Numbered from the stretch's first letter, positions 31,925 through 42,907 are shown. The stretch is 64,000 nt of DNA from Mesomycoplasma ovipneumoniae (GCF_030012565.1 NZ_CP124621.1:950836-1014835); one strand, 5' to 3'. A program made the numbers and translations. Notes: generated by a model from the sequence alone, not told the origin.

Positions 31925-32047
31925 GCTAAATAGTAAGTTCAAGCGCAACACAAATTAAGGTAAAAATTTAATTGTGTGGCTTGAACTTTTTTATTTCAAT
32001 TATTTTTAAAATAAAAAAGAAAAAAGCTCCAAATTAGACAGGAATTT

Positions 32048-32215
32048 CATATTAATTATAGCATTAAAAAATATAACTATATAACAAAAAATGATAGACA
32101 AGGATTTATAAATAGATAATGTTTTAAGTATTTTCACAAATTTAAATTAAATATATTTGATACTTTGAAATAAAATGGTGGAAATCCACCTAAATTTTTC
32201 AAGCGAGGTTGCAAA
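32048..32215 (+). repeat. Boundary repeat R, copy 3
   Basis: Matches 16687-16838 and 24952-25080 and includes the GTGGAAATCCAC hairpin. Here it is joined to the first codons of an ATPase gene copy. Confidence 0.8.
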
Positions 32216-32281
32216 ATGATAATAAAGCACGATTTTTATCTAAACCAAATAATTGATAAAAAAGAGAATGGAAGCAGTTAA
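32216..32281 (+). pseudogene. 5' fragment of a second DUF4143-type ATPase gene
   Basis: The first 19 codons (MIIKHDFYLNQIIDKKENG) match the start of the gene at 16929 and then break into a stop. Together with boundary repeat R it shows that the whole upstream region of that gene was duplicated or exchanged. Confidence 0.85.
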
Positions 32282-32295
32282 ATAATCTTGAACTT

Positions 32296-32323
32296 AACCC
32301 CCTCGAATTCGAGGGGGTTTTTG
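32296..32323 (+). terminator. Strong GC-rich perfect palindrome with T run
   Basis: AACCCCCTCG and CGAGGGGGTT flank AATT, followed by TTTTT. At 14 G/C in 24 bases it is far richer in GC than its surroundings, so it probably arrived with foreign DNA. Confidence 0.9.
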
Positions 32324-32335
32324 AAAAAAGCTGGC

Positions 32336-32526
32336 AGTAATACATTTACCTTATCACCTTAAAAATGGATTAATACAACAAATGCAAAAGGATATATCTG
32401 AAACTCGGAAGATGTCGAGGGACTCTTGCACATAAATATATTGCATTTAAATTTGCTTCTTGGAGACTATTAACAACCCTAATTTTAAAGGTGTCGAATT
32501 CGACCCCTTTAAAAAAAATCAGGCAG
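32336..32526 (+). pseudogene. Scrambled KilA-N domain remnants
   Basis: Bases 32336-32460 read in shifting frames like the second half of a KilA-N domain (SNTFTLSP, then a stop, then KWINTTNAKG). Bases 32463-32525 read INNPNFKGVEFDPFKK, which belongs to the first half. The order is reversed and there are stops, so this is recombined debris related to 19003-19242. Confidence 0.6.
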
Positions 32527-32538
32527 CAATGTAAACTC

Positions 32539-32578
32539 GGACAAAAAAGCCAACACCTTAGTGTTAATTTTTTTGTCC
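32539..32578. repeat. Palindromic repeat P, copy 4
   Basis: GGACAAAAAAGCCAACAC with its mirror GTGTTAATTTTTTTGTCC, inside a wider inverted pair GTAAAC/GTTTAC (32531-32584). At 32660-32692 an element end (GTCATCAAACCGGGAAACTC) follows. No gene is seen to 32831. Confidence 0.75.
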
Positions 32579-32831
32579 TGGTTTACAACATATGCTATGA
32601 TGTTAAAATAATATTAAACTGTTAATTTTCTTTGTCCTAGTTTAAAACCGACATTTTTTAAGATATGTCATCAAACCGGGAAACTCAGGAAGCGTATTTT
32701 TGCAAATAAACATAAATTCAACTAACAAAATTGCTATTTTTAAATAAATAAGAATTTAAAAAATGCAAGTTAAGAATTTTAAAAATAAACTTAAATCTTT
32801 TATCTTTAAATTCACTAATTAACAAAAAGAT

Positions 32832-34607
32832 CTACGATCCCCCTTCTATCTCAATAAATTTTTTGCTTTTATAACCGCGAAAATCTACTCTTGCAATTTC
32901 ATTATAATATTCAGTTTTATCATCATTATCTGAAGAATAGATAAGGTGTTGTTGTAAAATTAATTCTTTTTCTTGTTGGGTATATAAATTAGTATTTTCT
33001 AGAAAGTCTGTAAAATACCCAAATTCATGGTCTATTTCTTTTAGATATTTATTCAATGCATCCCGATATAAAATTAATTCTTCCATAGATGATTCAATCA
33101 CATTTTTATCTAAATCAATTTTCCTTGGTGATCTAGAAACAAAGAACGCTGGATCCTTGCCATCACGCAGAAAAATATCTTGTTCAAGTTTAACCAATTT
33201 TTGTTTGAAATAATATTTTAAAATTTTGTATTTACCTTGATAAATATTATTATATAAATTTGAATGACCAAATCAGTAGTAAATTTTTTCACCATCAACA
33301 TTCAATAAAATAAAATTTTTCAATGCAATTGGCAAGATTCATGCATCGCCACCCCCATAGGCGGAGTAGTAATATGGTTGAAATCAAAAAACTGGCTTTT
33401 TTGAGTCAAATTGTTCAATTATTTCATCAAAAAGGCCACATTCTTGTCCACCAAAGTAAAAAATTTCGAAATTTTCAAGTTTTAATTTTGCTCAGCTTGG
33501 TAGAATAAGAAAATCAGGTTCATCAGGATAATAAAAATCTAAATCTTCAACTCAATATTTAGGACCAAATAAAATTTGCAACAAATAGATTAATTCGATT
33601 TTATTTGTCCAATTATTCGCATGATCATAATAATTTTTGCCGTCTTCACCAAAAAGTTTGATGCAATATTCGCGATATTCCGGACCAAATTTATCAAACC
33701 AACTAAGAATAAATTTATCACGATTTTCAATATTTAAGTTAAGTTTTTTGATCCCGTATTTTTCAAATTTTTTAAGCAAATTTTCATAAGTTTCAAAAGT
33801 AAATACATTTTGAATTGGTTCAATTTGGGTTTTTTCACCAAAATTATAATTCTCTTTTAATAACAAATTGTAGATATTTTCTACATTTTGTCCTAAATAT
33901 GCTTTATTTATGTCTAGAAATTCTGAGTTATATTCATATCTATTTGATAAAAAATCAAAGATTTTTTCGTGGTAATTTGTTAAATTTTTTGGCTTTGCAT
34001 AAGGAACACTTTCCTGAATTTCCTTAATAATTAAATCTTCAATTTCTCTTAATCTGCTTTTTGATTTAAATATTTTTCAAAAATAAGCCGGATAAGAAAT
34101 TGAAAATTCGCATTTTTCAATATCATCAAAGTTTTCAAATACAACAACAACTTTTTTAAAAGCTTTACCATCGCGTAAAGCAGATGCAGAATAAAGATCA
34201 GATTTATAAACAACATTTTCTTCTTCGTTTATTTCACAATATTCAATGTGGTGACAGTCGCCAATTAAACACTTAATATCGTTATGAAAATGAAAATCTT
34301 TGAGTTTTTTGGAAAAAAACACACTTTTTGGGATATTTTCCAGTTTTAAATTATAAACATAATCTTCTTGTTTATAATTTAAACTAATAATTCTTTCAAT
34401 TGGATTAGGATCGAAGATGTTATCATAAAGATAATTGGATAAAAAATTTGTAAATGGATAATTATTATAATAACAATCAGAAGTTAAATCAACATCATCC
34501 TTAGTCATATTGCCAACTGAACAACGACTTTTAATATCAATTTCTATATATTTTAGTTTAATTAACTGTTTTTTTGCTTTAGTTACTAAATCTAATTGCT
34601 TCTCCAT
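32832..34607 (-). CDS. Tandem family, second gene, copy a
   Basis: This 591-residue protein of unknown function uses many TGA Trp codons. It is homologous to 35279-37048 and 39545-41311, with conserved blocks such as NYKQEDYVYNLKLE, VVVVFENFDDIEKCEFSISYP, KKLNLNIENRDKFILSW, WFGHSNLYNNIYQGKYEIL and ARVDFRGYKSKKF. There is no signal peptide in this frame. Its ATG lies 29 bases inside the end of the preceding gene (34579-35142) and is one nucleotide out of phase. The start is chosen because only this ATG is conserved in all three copies. The preceding gene is truncated here, so expression of copy a is doubtful. Confidence 0.8.
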
Positions 34608-35142
34608 ATAAAAAATGCACCTTTTCAACATTTAACATTTTTTCTCTTCGTATAAATTCCCTCTTTCCGAATTTTCCCTTTATCATTCTTGCTCTCCTTA
34701 CATGATAACTGGGAAAATATATTTTTACGTATGATGGTATATTTTTATCTTCATTTCCATTTTCATTTTCATTTTTACTTGTATCATAAATATCAAACGC
34801 ATTTTTAGGGTTAGTTCAATCAATAGCATCATTAGCTAGGCCTTCTCCAACAACAAAGTGATCTTTAGTAAAACCGATATCTTTATTTAAATTATTAGTT
34901 AGATCTCATGACCATCTATTTCTCACTATCGAATTTGCTGTATATTTTGTTTTTTCAGCCAAACTTTTCATAACTGGTTCATTATATGAATAAAAATCAA
35001 TAGGTGAATTTAGTTTTTTATCCATAATTTTAAGGTCGTCAACATTTTTATTATCTTTTACTGAACTAGGTAGCAAGTTATTAATAATAATTTTGGTTAA
35101 TTCTGATTGGGCTAGCAAACTTCCAACCGCTAAAAGTCAGGC
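34579..35142 (-). pseudogene. Tandem family, first gene, copy a, 5'-truncated
   Basis: The 187 codons left match residue ~300 onward of the intact genes at 36999-38486 and 41283-42743 (LLAVGSLLAQSELTKIII...). The break at 35142 joins directly to the 3' flank of copy b, so the signal peptide half, both hydrophobic segments and the promoter are missing. This is the footprint of a deletion between tandem copies. Confidence 0.9.
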
Positions 35143-35278
35143 AGATTTTTGCAAATAAATATAAATTCAACTATCAAAATTACTATTTTTAAATAAATAA
35201 GAATGTAAAAAACAAGTTAAGAATTTTAAAAATAAACTTAAATCTTTTGTCTTTAAATTTATTAATTAACAAAAAGAC

Positions 35279-37048
35279 CTACGATTTTCCTTCTATCTCA
35301 AGAAATTTTTTGCTTTTATGACCACGAAAATCTACTCTTGCAATTTCATCATAATATTCAGTTCAATCATCAGAATCTCAAGAAAAGAGAAGGTGTTGTT
35401 GTAAAATTAATTCTTTTTCTTGCCGGCTATATAAATTAGTATTTTCTAGAAAGCGTCTAAAATATTCAAATTCATGGTCTGTTTCTTTTAGAAATTTATT
35501 CAAGGCATCCCGATATAAAATTAATTCTTCCATAGATGATCCAATCACATTTTTAGTTAAATTATTTTGCCTTGGTGGTCAAGAGACAAAAAACGCTGGA
35601 TCAATGCCATCACGCAAAAAAATATCTTGTTCAAGTTTGACTAATTTTTCTTTGAAATAATATTTTAAAATTTCGTATTTACCTTGATAAATATTATTAT
35701 ATAAATTTGAATGGCCAAATCAGTAATAAATTTTTTGACCATCAACATTCAATAAAATGAAATTTTTTAATGCAATTGGTAAAATCCGTGCTTCGCCAGC
35801 TCCATAGGCGGAGTAGTAAAATGGTTGAAATCAAAAAACTGGCTTTTTTGAGTCAAATTGGGAAATTATTTCATCAAAAAGCCCATATTCTTGTCCACCA
35901 AAGTAAAAAATTTCAAAATTTTCAAGTTTTAGTTTTGCCCAACTTGGTAGAATAAAATAATCAGGTTTATCGGGGTAAAAATCTAGATCTTCAAGTCAGT
36001 ATTTAGGGCCAAATAAAATTTGCAACAAATAGATTAATTCGATTTTATTTGTCCAATTATTTACATTATCATAATAAGTTTGGCCATCTTTACCAAAAAG
36101 TTCGATGCAATATTTTCGATATTCTGGGCCAAATTTATCAAATCAACTAAGAATAAATTTATCTCGATTTTCAATGTTTAAATTAAGCTTTTTAATCCCG
36201 TATTTTTCAAATTTTTTAAGCAAATTTTCATAAGTTTCAAAAGTAAATACATTTTGAATTGGTTCAATTTGGGTTTCTTCCCCAAAATTATAATTCTGTT
36301 TTAATAACAAATTATAGATTTTTTCTACATTTTGTCCTAAATATGGTTTATTTATATCTACAAACTTTGAATCATATTCATATCTATTTGATAGAAAATC
36401 AAAGATTTTTTCGTGATAATTCGATAAATTTTTTGGCTTTGCATAAGGAACACTTTCCTGAATTTCCTTAATAATTAAAGCTTCAGTTTCTCTTAATTTG
36501 CTTTTTGATTTAAACATTTTTCAAAAAATAGCCGGATAAGAGATTGAAAATTCACATTTTTCAATATCATCAAAATTTTCAAAGACAACAACAACTTTTT
36601 TAAAAGCTTTACCGTCGTGAAAAGCATGCCAAGAATAAAGTTCAGAGATAGAATCAACATTTTCTTTTCCGTTTTTTTCACAATATTCATCGTCGTCTCA
36701 GTTGCCAATTAAACACCTAATATCATTATAAAAATGGAAATCCTTGAGTTTTTTGAAAAAAAACGAACTTTTTGAGATATCTTCCAGTTTTAAATTATAA
36801 ACATAATCTTCTTGTTTATAATTTAAACTTATAATTCTTTCAATTGGATTAGGATTGTAGGTTTCTTTAAGGTAATCGTATAAAAAATTTGGAAATGGAT
36901 AATTCTTATAATAACAATCAGACGTTAAATCAACATCATCCTCAGCCATATTACCAATTGAACAACGACTTTTAATATTAATTTCTATATATTTTAGGTT
37001 AATTAATTGTTTTTTTGCCTTGGATATTAAATTTAGTTGGGATTCCAT
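35279..37048 (-). CDS. Tandem family, second gene, copy b
   Basis: This 589-residue paralogue of 32832-34607 is intact through many TGA Trp codons. It begins MESQLNLISKAKKQLINLKY, is hydrophilic with many aromatic residues, and shows no signal peptide, membrane segment or known motif. The ATG lies 50 bases inside the first gene, in the +1 frame. It could be translated by coupling, or the two frames could be joined by ribosomal frameshifting to give one protein of about 1060 residues that would carry the N-terminal anchor of the first gene. Function unknown. Confidence 0.82.
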
Positions 37049-38486
37049 ATAAAAAATGCACCTTTTCAACATTTAACATTTTTTTTCTTGGTATAAATTC
37101 CGACTTTATACCCTTTTCCTTATCTCCTATCATTCTTAATCTTCTTACATGATAATTGGGAAAATATATTTTTACGTATGATTGTTTATTTTTATCTTTA
37201 CTTTTATCAATATCAAACTCATTTTTAGGGTCGGTTCAATCAATAGCATCACTAGCTAGACCTTCTCCAACAACAAAGTGATCCTTAGTAAAACCGATAT
37301 CTTTATTCAAATTATTAGTTGGATCTCATGACCATCTATTTCCTACTATTAAATTTGCTGTATATTTTGTTTTTTGAGCCAAATTTCACATAACTAATCG
37401 ATCATATGAATAAAAATCAATAGGTGATTTTAATTTTTCCTCCATATTTTTACGGTCATCTTCATTTTCATTAATTTTAGCTTTTACTATGCTAGGCAGC
37501 AAAGTATCAATAACAATTTGAGTTAATTTTGACTGCATTGTTAAATTTGAAACGGCTCAAAATCAGGCCGCTGTTTCTGGAATTGTTTGTTCACTAATAA
37601 CAAAATAAGATTCTAATTCTTTGTGGTGAAAATTAAAAAATCAAGCAGGGTGGATTCCAGTGTATTGTCTTAATTTTTTCTTATCTTTTACAATAGAAAG
37701 TCTTAAAGTCTTTATACCTGCTATTGCTTTAATTCTAGACTTACTTTTTCCTTTTGTCAATTTATCTAAATCAACTTCAATTGAGTCAGTACTTCTTGAA
37801 GTAATAGGGCTATCATCAGCTGGCGCATGAACAGGGCTATCATCAGCTGGCGGATAGTAACTTCTTCCGCCCCCAAATCATCTACCTACACTATCAACAA
37901 GGTTTGGAAAAGTTTCCATAGCTGGTTTGGCGGCTACGGAAATTGCTACTGCGGCAACGGTAGCTGCAATAGCTTGTGTAATAAATGGAATAAAAGGCAA
38001 AAGGAAAAAGAAGGTTTTTTCAACCCGAGTTTGATTTAGAAGTTTTCTAAAGTCAAAAACATGCCCTTCAAATTTTAGTTTTGGTACACCTTCTTCAAAA
38101 TAAAGTTCAGCTTTTTTGTTAACAAATTCAAGTGAAGTACTATTTAAAATTACCTCACCTTCTTGATTAATTTGAATTTCAATATCATCCAGATTAGGAG
38201 AGTCTGAACTAGTACTTGTTTTGTTTAGATGTGTTTTGGCATTTTTGATATTTGCATTAATAACAAGCGAATTTTGTTGGTTTTTGGTCGAAACAATTTG
38301 AACTAAATCATCAAAATTTACCGGTTTTTTTGAATTTGATAGTTCTATATCACGAGTTTCAAGTTTAAAATCTGAATAGTTTTTTGTATTTTGAAAATGT
38401 CAAAGCGGCCCAAAAACGCTTAGTGTCAGTGAAGTGAAAGCAACAACATTAGTGATAAATTTAAAAAACTTTAACTTTTTCTTCAT
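36999..38486 (-). CDS. Tandem family, first gene, copy b (secreted or membrane protein)
   Basis: The 495-residue protein has an N-terminal hydrophobic signal or anchor (residues 8-30, KFITNVVAFTSLTLSVFGPL) and a second hydrophobic stretch near residues 155-190 (LLPFIPFITQAIAATVAAVA). A linker follows with a doubled PADDSP motif, then a charged domain. I recognise no family. It starts at 38486 behind an AAAGGAAA site and a TATAAT promoter. It overlaps the second gene by 50 bases. TGA Trp codons are frequent, so it is well settled in this genome. Confidence 0.83.
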
Positions 38487-38531
38487 GTTTTTTCCTTTTT
38501 TTATATACAATATTAATTCTTTATTTTTTTA

Positions 38532-38577
38532 ATTATATTATATGTTAAAAATTTTTTAGGAAAAATACCTAAAAAAT
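38532..38577 (-). promoter_or_regulatory. Promoter and upstream inverted repeat of copy b
   Basis: Overlapping TATAAT boxes on the minus strand (38532-38542) lie just downstream of a perfect inverted repeat ATTTTTTAGG/CCTAAAAAAT (38551-38577). The same arrangement occurs before copy c at 42789-42833, so it may be an operator. Confidence 0.6.
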
Positions 38578-38651
38578 TGTTTTTTAAAAGAATAAATTAT
38601 TATGCTAATCAGTGGCTAAAAATAAACAGGACTAAAATTCAGGCATATTTT

Positions 38652-39205
38652 CCTGAGTTTCCCAGTTGATGGCAAAAACTCACTTTTTAGTGAATATAAA
38701 TATGCAAAAATACCGGTAAATCAGTGCTTTTTGATGATAAAACCTTAATTTTTATAGTTTTGAAATTAACCTTTTGCAAAAAAAAAAAAAAAAATGTTTG
38801 GTCTAAAATAAAATTGTGTTATAATTATTTTCACTAAGAATAAATTAATAAGTTTGATATTGAATTAAGGGGGAATTAATTATGTTTTTGCCATAAAAAA
38901 ATCAGAAAATGCGAATTATCCATTATATTTTTAAATATGATGGAATGCCTTAAATTTAACCGTTTAGAAATCTATAAATTTAGGGCTCTTGTTATTGTTC
39001 TTTCAAAACTTCATATGTTTTTTTAGGCTCGCTGCAAATAAAAACGAGTTTTCTATTTGCATTGAGTTTAAATAGTAGTTGTATTTTTTGATGGTTTTTC
39101 CCTGTGTTTTAAACTAAAAAAGCAGTTTAAAAATTCATAATTTTGCTTTTTAAGTCAAAATTTTAACTTTTTTAGTTCAAAACACTAGCAAAAATTAAGA
39201 CAGAG
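38652..39205 (+). mobile_element. Repeated element E, copy 3 (structured RNA with mini-ORF)
   Basis: Starts CCTGAGTTTCCCAGTTGAT. It has a run of 17 A (38778-38794), -35 TTGGTC (38798-38803), 16 bases, -10 TATAAT (38820-38825), site AAGGGGG (38867-38873) and mini-ORF 38882-38896 (MFLP). Hairpin 1 is at 38920-38943, boxA-like TGTTCTTTCAAAACT at 38996-39010 and hairpin 2 at 39028-39066. Its tail is shared with copy 4 but differs from copies 1, 2 and 5. Confidence 0.75.
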
Positions 39206-39544
39206 GGTTGAATTTAACACTTAAAACTAGCAAATGATATTTTAAAATCGCGATGGCGTTCCTAGTGATCCAAATATTTGAAATAGGTATGATTTTTGCT
39301 TTGATATCTTAATAAAACAGTAAAAAATAGGTAATTAATTTTTGCCAAAAAGTTAAAAAAGTGGCTAAAAGACACTTTTTTAAGATATCTTATCAAACCA
39401 GGAAGCTCGGGAGGCGCATTTTTGCAAGTAGACATAAATTCAACTGACAAAATTTCTATTTTTAAATAAATATGAATTTAAAAATAGGTTAAAAATAAAG
39501 CTAAATCTTTTGTCATTAAATTTATTAATTAACAAAAAAATCTA
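39206..39544. repeat. Spacer with element right end and family 3' flank
   Basis: Bases 39262-39412 match the element right-end segment at 14550-14702. Bases 39413-39544 match the 3' flanks of copies a and b (32695-32831 and 35143-35278). No gene is seen. Confidence 0.65.
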
Positions 39545-41311
39545 CTATTCCCCTTCTATCTCAATAAATTTTTTGCTTTTATAACCACGAAAATCTACTC
39601 TTGCAATTTCATCATAATATTCAGTCCAATCATCAGAACCTCAAGAAAAGAGAGTGTGTTCTTCTAAAATTAATTCTTTTTCTTGTTGGCTATATAAATT
39701 AGTATTTTCTAGAAAGTCTGTAAAATACTCAAATTCATGGTCTGTTCCTTTTAGAAATTTATTCAAGGCATCCCGATATAAAATTAATTCTTCCATAGAT
39801 GATCCAATGACATTTTTAGTTAAATTATTTTGCCTTGGTGATCTAGAAACATAGAACGCAGGATCCTTGCCATCACGCAGAAAAATATCTCGTTCAAGTT
39901 CGACTAATTTTTGTTTGAAATAATATTTTAAAATTTCATATTTACCTTGATAAATATTTTCATATAAATTCGAATGGCCAAATCAGTAATAAATTTTTTG
40001 ACCGTCAACATTCAATAAAATAAAATTCTTCAATGCAATTGGCAAAAACCGTGCTTCGCCAGCTGCATAGGCGGAGTAGTAAAATGGTTGGAATCAAAAA
40101 ACTGGCTTTTTTGAGTCAAGTTGGGAAATTATTTCATCAAAAAGCCCATATTCTTGCCCGCCAAAATAAAAAATTTCGAAATTTTCAAGTTTTAGTTTTG
40201 CCCAACTTGGTAGAATAAGAAAATCAGGTGTATCGGGGTAAAAATCTAGATCTTCAACTCAATATTTAGGACCAAATAGAATTTGCAACAAATAGATTAA
40301 TTCGATTTTATTTGTCCAATTATTCACATTATCATAATAATTTTTGCCATCTTCACCAAAAAGTTCGCTACAATACTTTCCATACTCTGAACCAAATTTA
40401 TCAAATCAACTAAGAATAAATTTATCTCGATTTTCAATGTTTAAATTAAGCTTTTTAATCCCGTATTTTTCAAATTTTTTAAGCAAATTTTCATAAGTTT
40501 CAAAAGTGAATACGTTCTGAATTGGTTGAATTTGGGTTTTTTCACCAAAATTATAATTCTTTTTTAATAACAAATTATAGATTTTTTCTACATTTTGTCC
40601 TAAATATGGTTTATTTATATCCACAAACTTTGAATCATATTCATATCTATTTGATAAAAAATCAAAGATTTTTTCGCGGTAATTTGCTAAATTTTTTGGC
40701 TTTGCATAAGGAACATTTTCCTGAATTTCCTTAATAATTAAAGCTTCAATTTCTCTTAATTTGCTTTTTGATTTAAACATTTTTCAAAAAATAGCCGGAT
40801 AAGAGATTGAAAATTCGCATTTTTCAATATCGCCAAAGTTTTCAAAGACAACAACAACTTTTTTAAAACCTTTACCGTCGTGAAAAGCATACCAAGGATA
40901 AAGTTCAGAGATAGAATCAACATTTTCTTTTCCATTTTTACGACAATATTCATTGTCGTCTAATTCGCCAATTAAACACCTAATATCGTTATAAAAATGG
41001 AAATCTTTGAGATTTTTGGAAAAAAACGCGCTTTTTGGAATATTTTCTAGTTTTAAATTATAAACATAATCTTCTTGTTTATAATTTAAACTTATAATTC
41101 TTTCAATTGGATTAGGATTGTAGGTTTCATTAAGGTAATCGTATAAAAAATTTGGAAATGGATAATTCTTATAATAACAATTAGATGTTAAATCAACATC
41201 ATCCCTAGTCATGTTACCAACTGAACAACGACTTTTAATATCAATTTCTATATATTTTAGTTTAATTAACTGTTTTTTTGCCTTAGTTACTAAATCTAAT
41301 TGCATCTCCAT
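39545..41311 (-). CDS. Tandem family, second gene, copy c
   Basis: This 588-residue paralogue of 35279-37048 and 32832-34607 begins MEMQLDLVTKAKKQLIKLKY. I translated it end to end with no frameshift; TGA Trp codons are used throughout. It starts 29 bases inside the first gene of the locus in the +1 frame, as in copy a. Variation between copies is spread along the length rather than confined to one block. Function unknown. Confidence 0.82.
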
Positions 41312-42743
41312 ATAAAAAATGCACCTTTTCCATATTTAACATTTTTTCTCTTGGTATAAAATCCTTCTTTTCGAATTTTCCCTTTATCATTCTTGCTCTC
41401 CTTACGTGATAACTGGGAAAAAGTATTTTTATGTATGATTTTTTATTTTTCTTATCATTTAGTTCAATATTAAACGCATTTTTAGGGTCAGTTCAATCAA
41501 TAGCATCACTAGCTAGGCCTTTGCCAACAACAAAGCGATCATTAGTAAAACCAATATCTTTATTTAAATTATAATTTGGGTTTCTTGGTCCTTTATTTCC
41601 TACTAACAAATTTGCTGTATATTTTGTTTTTATAGCCAAATTTTCCATAACTGATCTATTATATGAATAAAAATCAATAGGTGATTTTAGTTTCTTATCC
41701 ATATTTTCACGGTCATAAACATTTTTATTATCTTTTACTGAACTAGGTAGCAAGTTTTTAATAATAATTTTGGTTAATTCTGATTGGGCTAGCAAACTTC
41801 CAACCGCTAAAAACCAGGCTGCAGGTTCTGGAATTGCTTGTTTACTAATAACAAAATGAGGTTCTAAGTCTTCATTGTGAAAATTAAAAAATCAAACAGG
41901 ATGGATTCCCGTGTAGTTTACTAATTTTTCCTTATCCTTTGCTTTTACAATAGAAAGTTCTAAAGTCGCTGTATTTGCTATTTCTTTAATACTAGGCTCA
42001 CCTTTTGCTTTTGGTAATTTATCTAAGTCAACCACAATTGAGCTTTCAGTTCTTCAAGTAACAGGATTATTATCAGCTGGTGCAGGAACAGGGGTATAAT
42101 TATCTGACGAATAGTAACTTTCACGGGTCCCAAATCATCTACCTACATCATCAACAACCTTTGGAATAGTTTCCACAGCTACCGCAGCAGCTGTGGTAAC
42201 TGCTACTGCGGCAATGGCAGCTGCGACAGCATTTGAAATAAACGGAATAAAAGGTAAAAGGAAAAAGAAGGTTTTTTGAACTCGAATTTGATTTTGAAGC
42301 TCTCTAAGGTCAAAAACATAACCTTCTAATTTTAGTTTTGGTACACCTTCTTCAAAATAGAGTTCAGCTTTTTTGTTAACAAATTCAAGTGAAGCGCTAT
42401 TTAAAATTACCTCACCTTCTTGATTAATTTGAATTTCGATATCATCTAGATTAGGAGAGTCTGAATTAGCACTTGTTTTGTTTAGATGTGTTTTGGCTTT
42501 TTTAATATTTGCATTGATGACAAGCGAATTTTGTTGGTTTTTGGTCGAAATAATTTGGACTAAATCATCAAAATTTACCGGTTTTTTTGAATTTGATAAA
42601 TCTATATCACGAGTTTCAAGTTTGAAATCTGAATAGGTTTTTGTATTTTGAAAATATCAGAGCGGCCCAAAAACACTTAGTGTAAGTGAGGTGAAAGCGA
42701 AAATATTAGTGATAAACTTAAAAAACTTTAACTTTTTCTTCAT
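41283..42743 (-). CDS. Tandem family, first gene, copy c (secreted or membrane protein)
   Basis: The 486-residue paralogue of 36999-38486 has the same N-terminal hydrophobic segment (KFITNIFAFTSLTLSVFGPL) and an Ala/Val-rich second segment near residues 155-190. The linker after this segment differs most from copy b (SSDNYTPVPAPADNNP). It starts at 42743 with an AAAGGAAAG site and ends FLYGDAIRFSN. The conserved stop shortly after the second gene begins is kept in all copies. Unknown function; an exported surface role is inferred. Confidence 0.83.
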
Positions 42744-42788
42744 GTTCTTTCCTTTTTTTATATACAATATTAATTCTTTATTTTTACA

Positions 42789-42833
42789 ATTATACTATAT
42801 ATTAAAAATTTTTAGGAAAAATACCTAAAAAAT
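42789..42833 (-). promoter_or_regulatory. Promoter and upstream inverted repeat of copy c
   Basis: TATAAT on the minus strand at 42789-42794 with an inverted repeat ATTTTTAGG/CCTAAAAAAT at 42808-42833 immediately upstream, as for copy b. Confidence 0.6.
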
Positions 42834-42907
42834 TGTCTTTTAAAAGAATAAGTCATTATGCTAATCAATGGGTAAAAATAAACTGCACTAAAATTCAGGT
42901 ATATTTT

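Noticed and set aside
33323..33508. Plus-strand 61-codon frame repeated at 35770 and 40033
   Set aside because: Its conservation follows from the minus-strand paralogues it overlaps; no ribosome-binding site or promoter.
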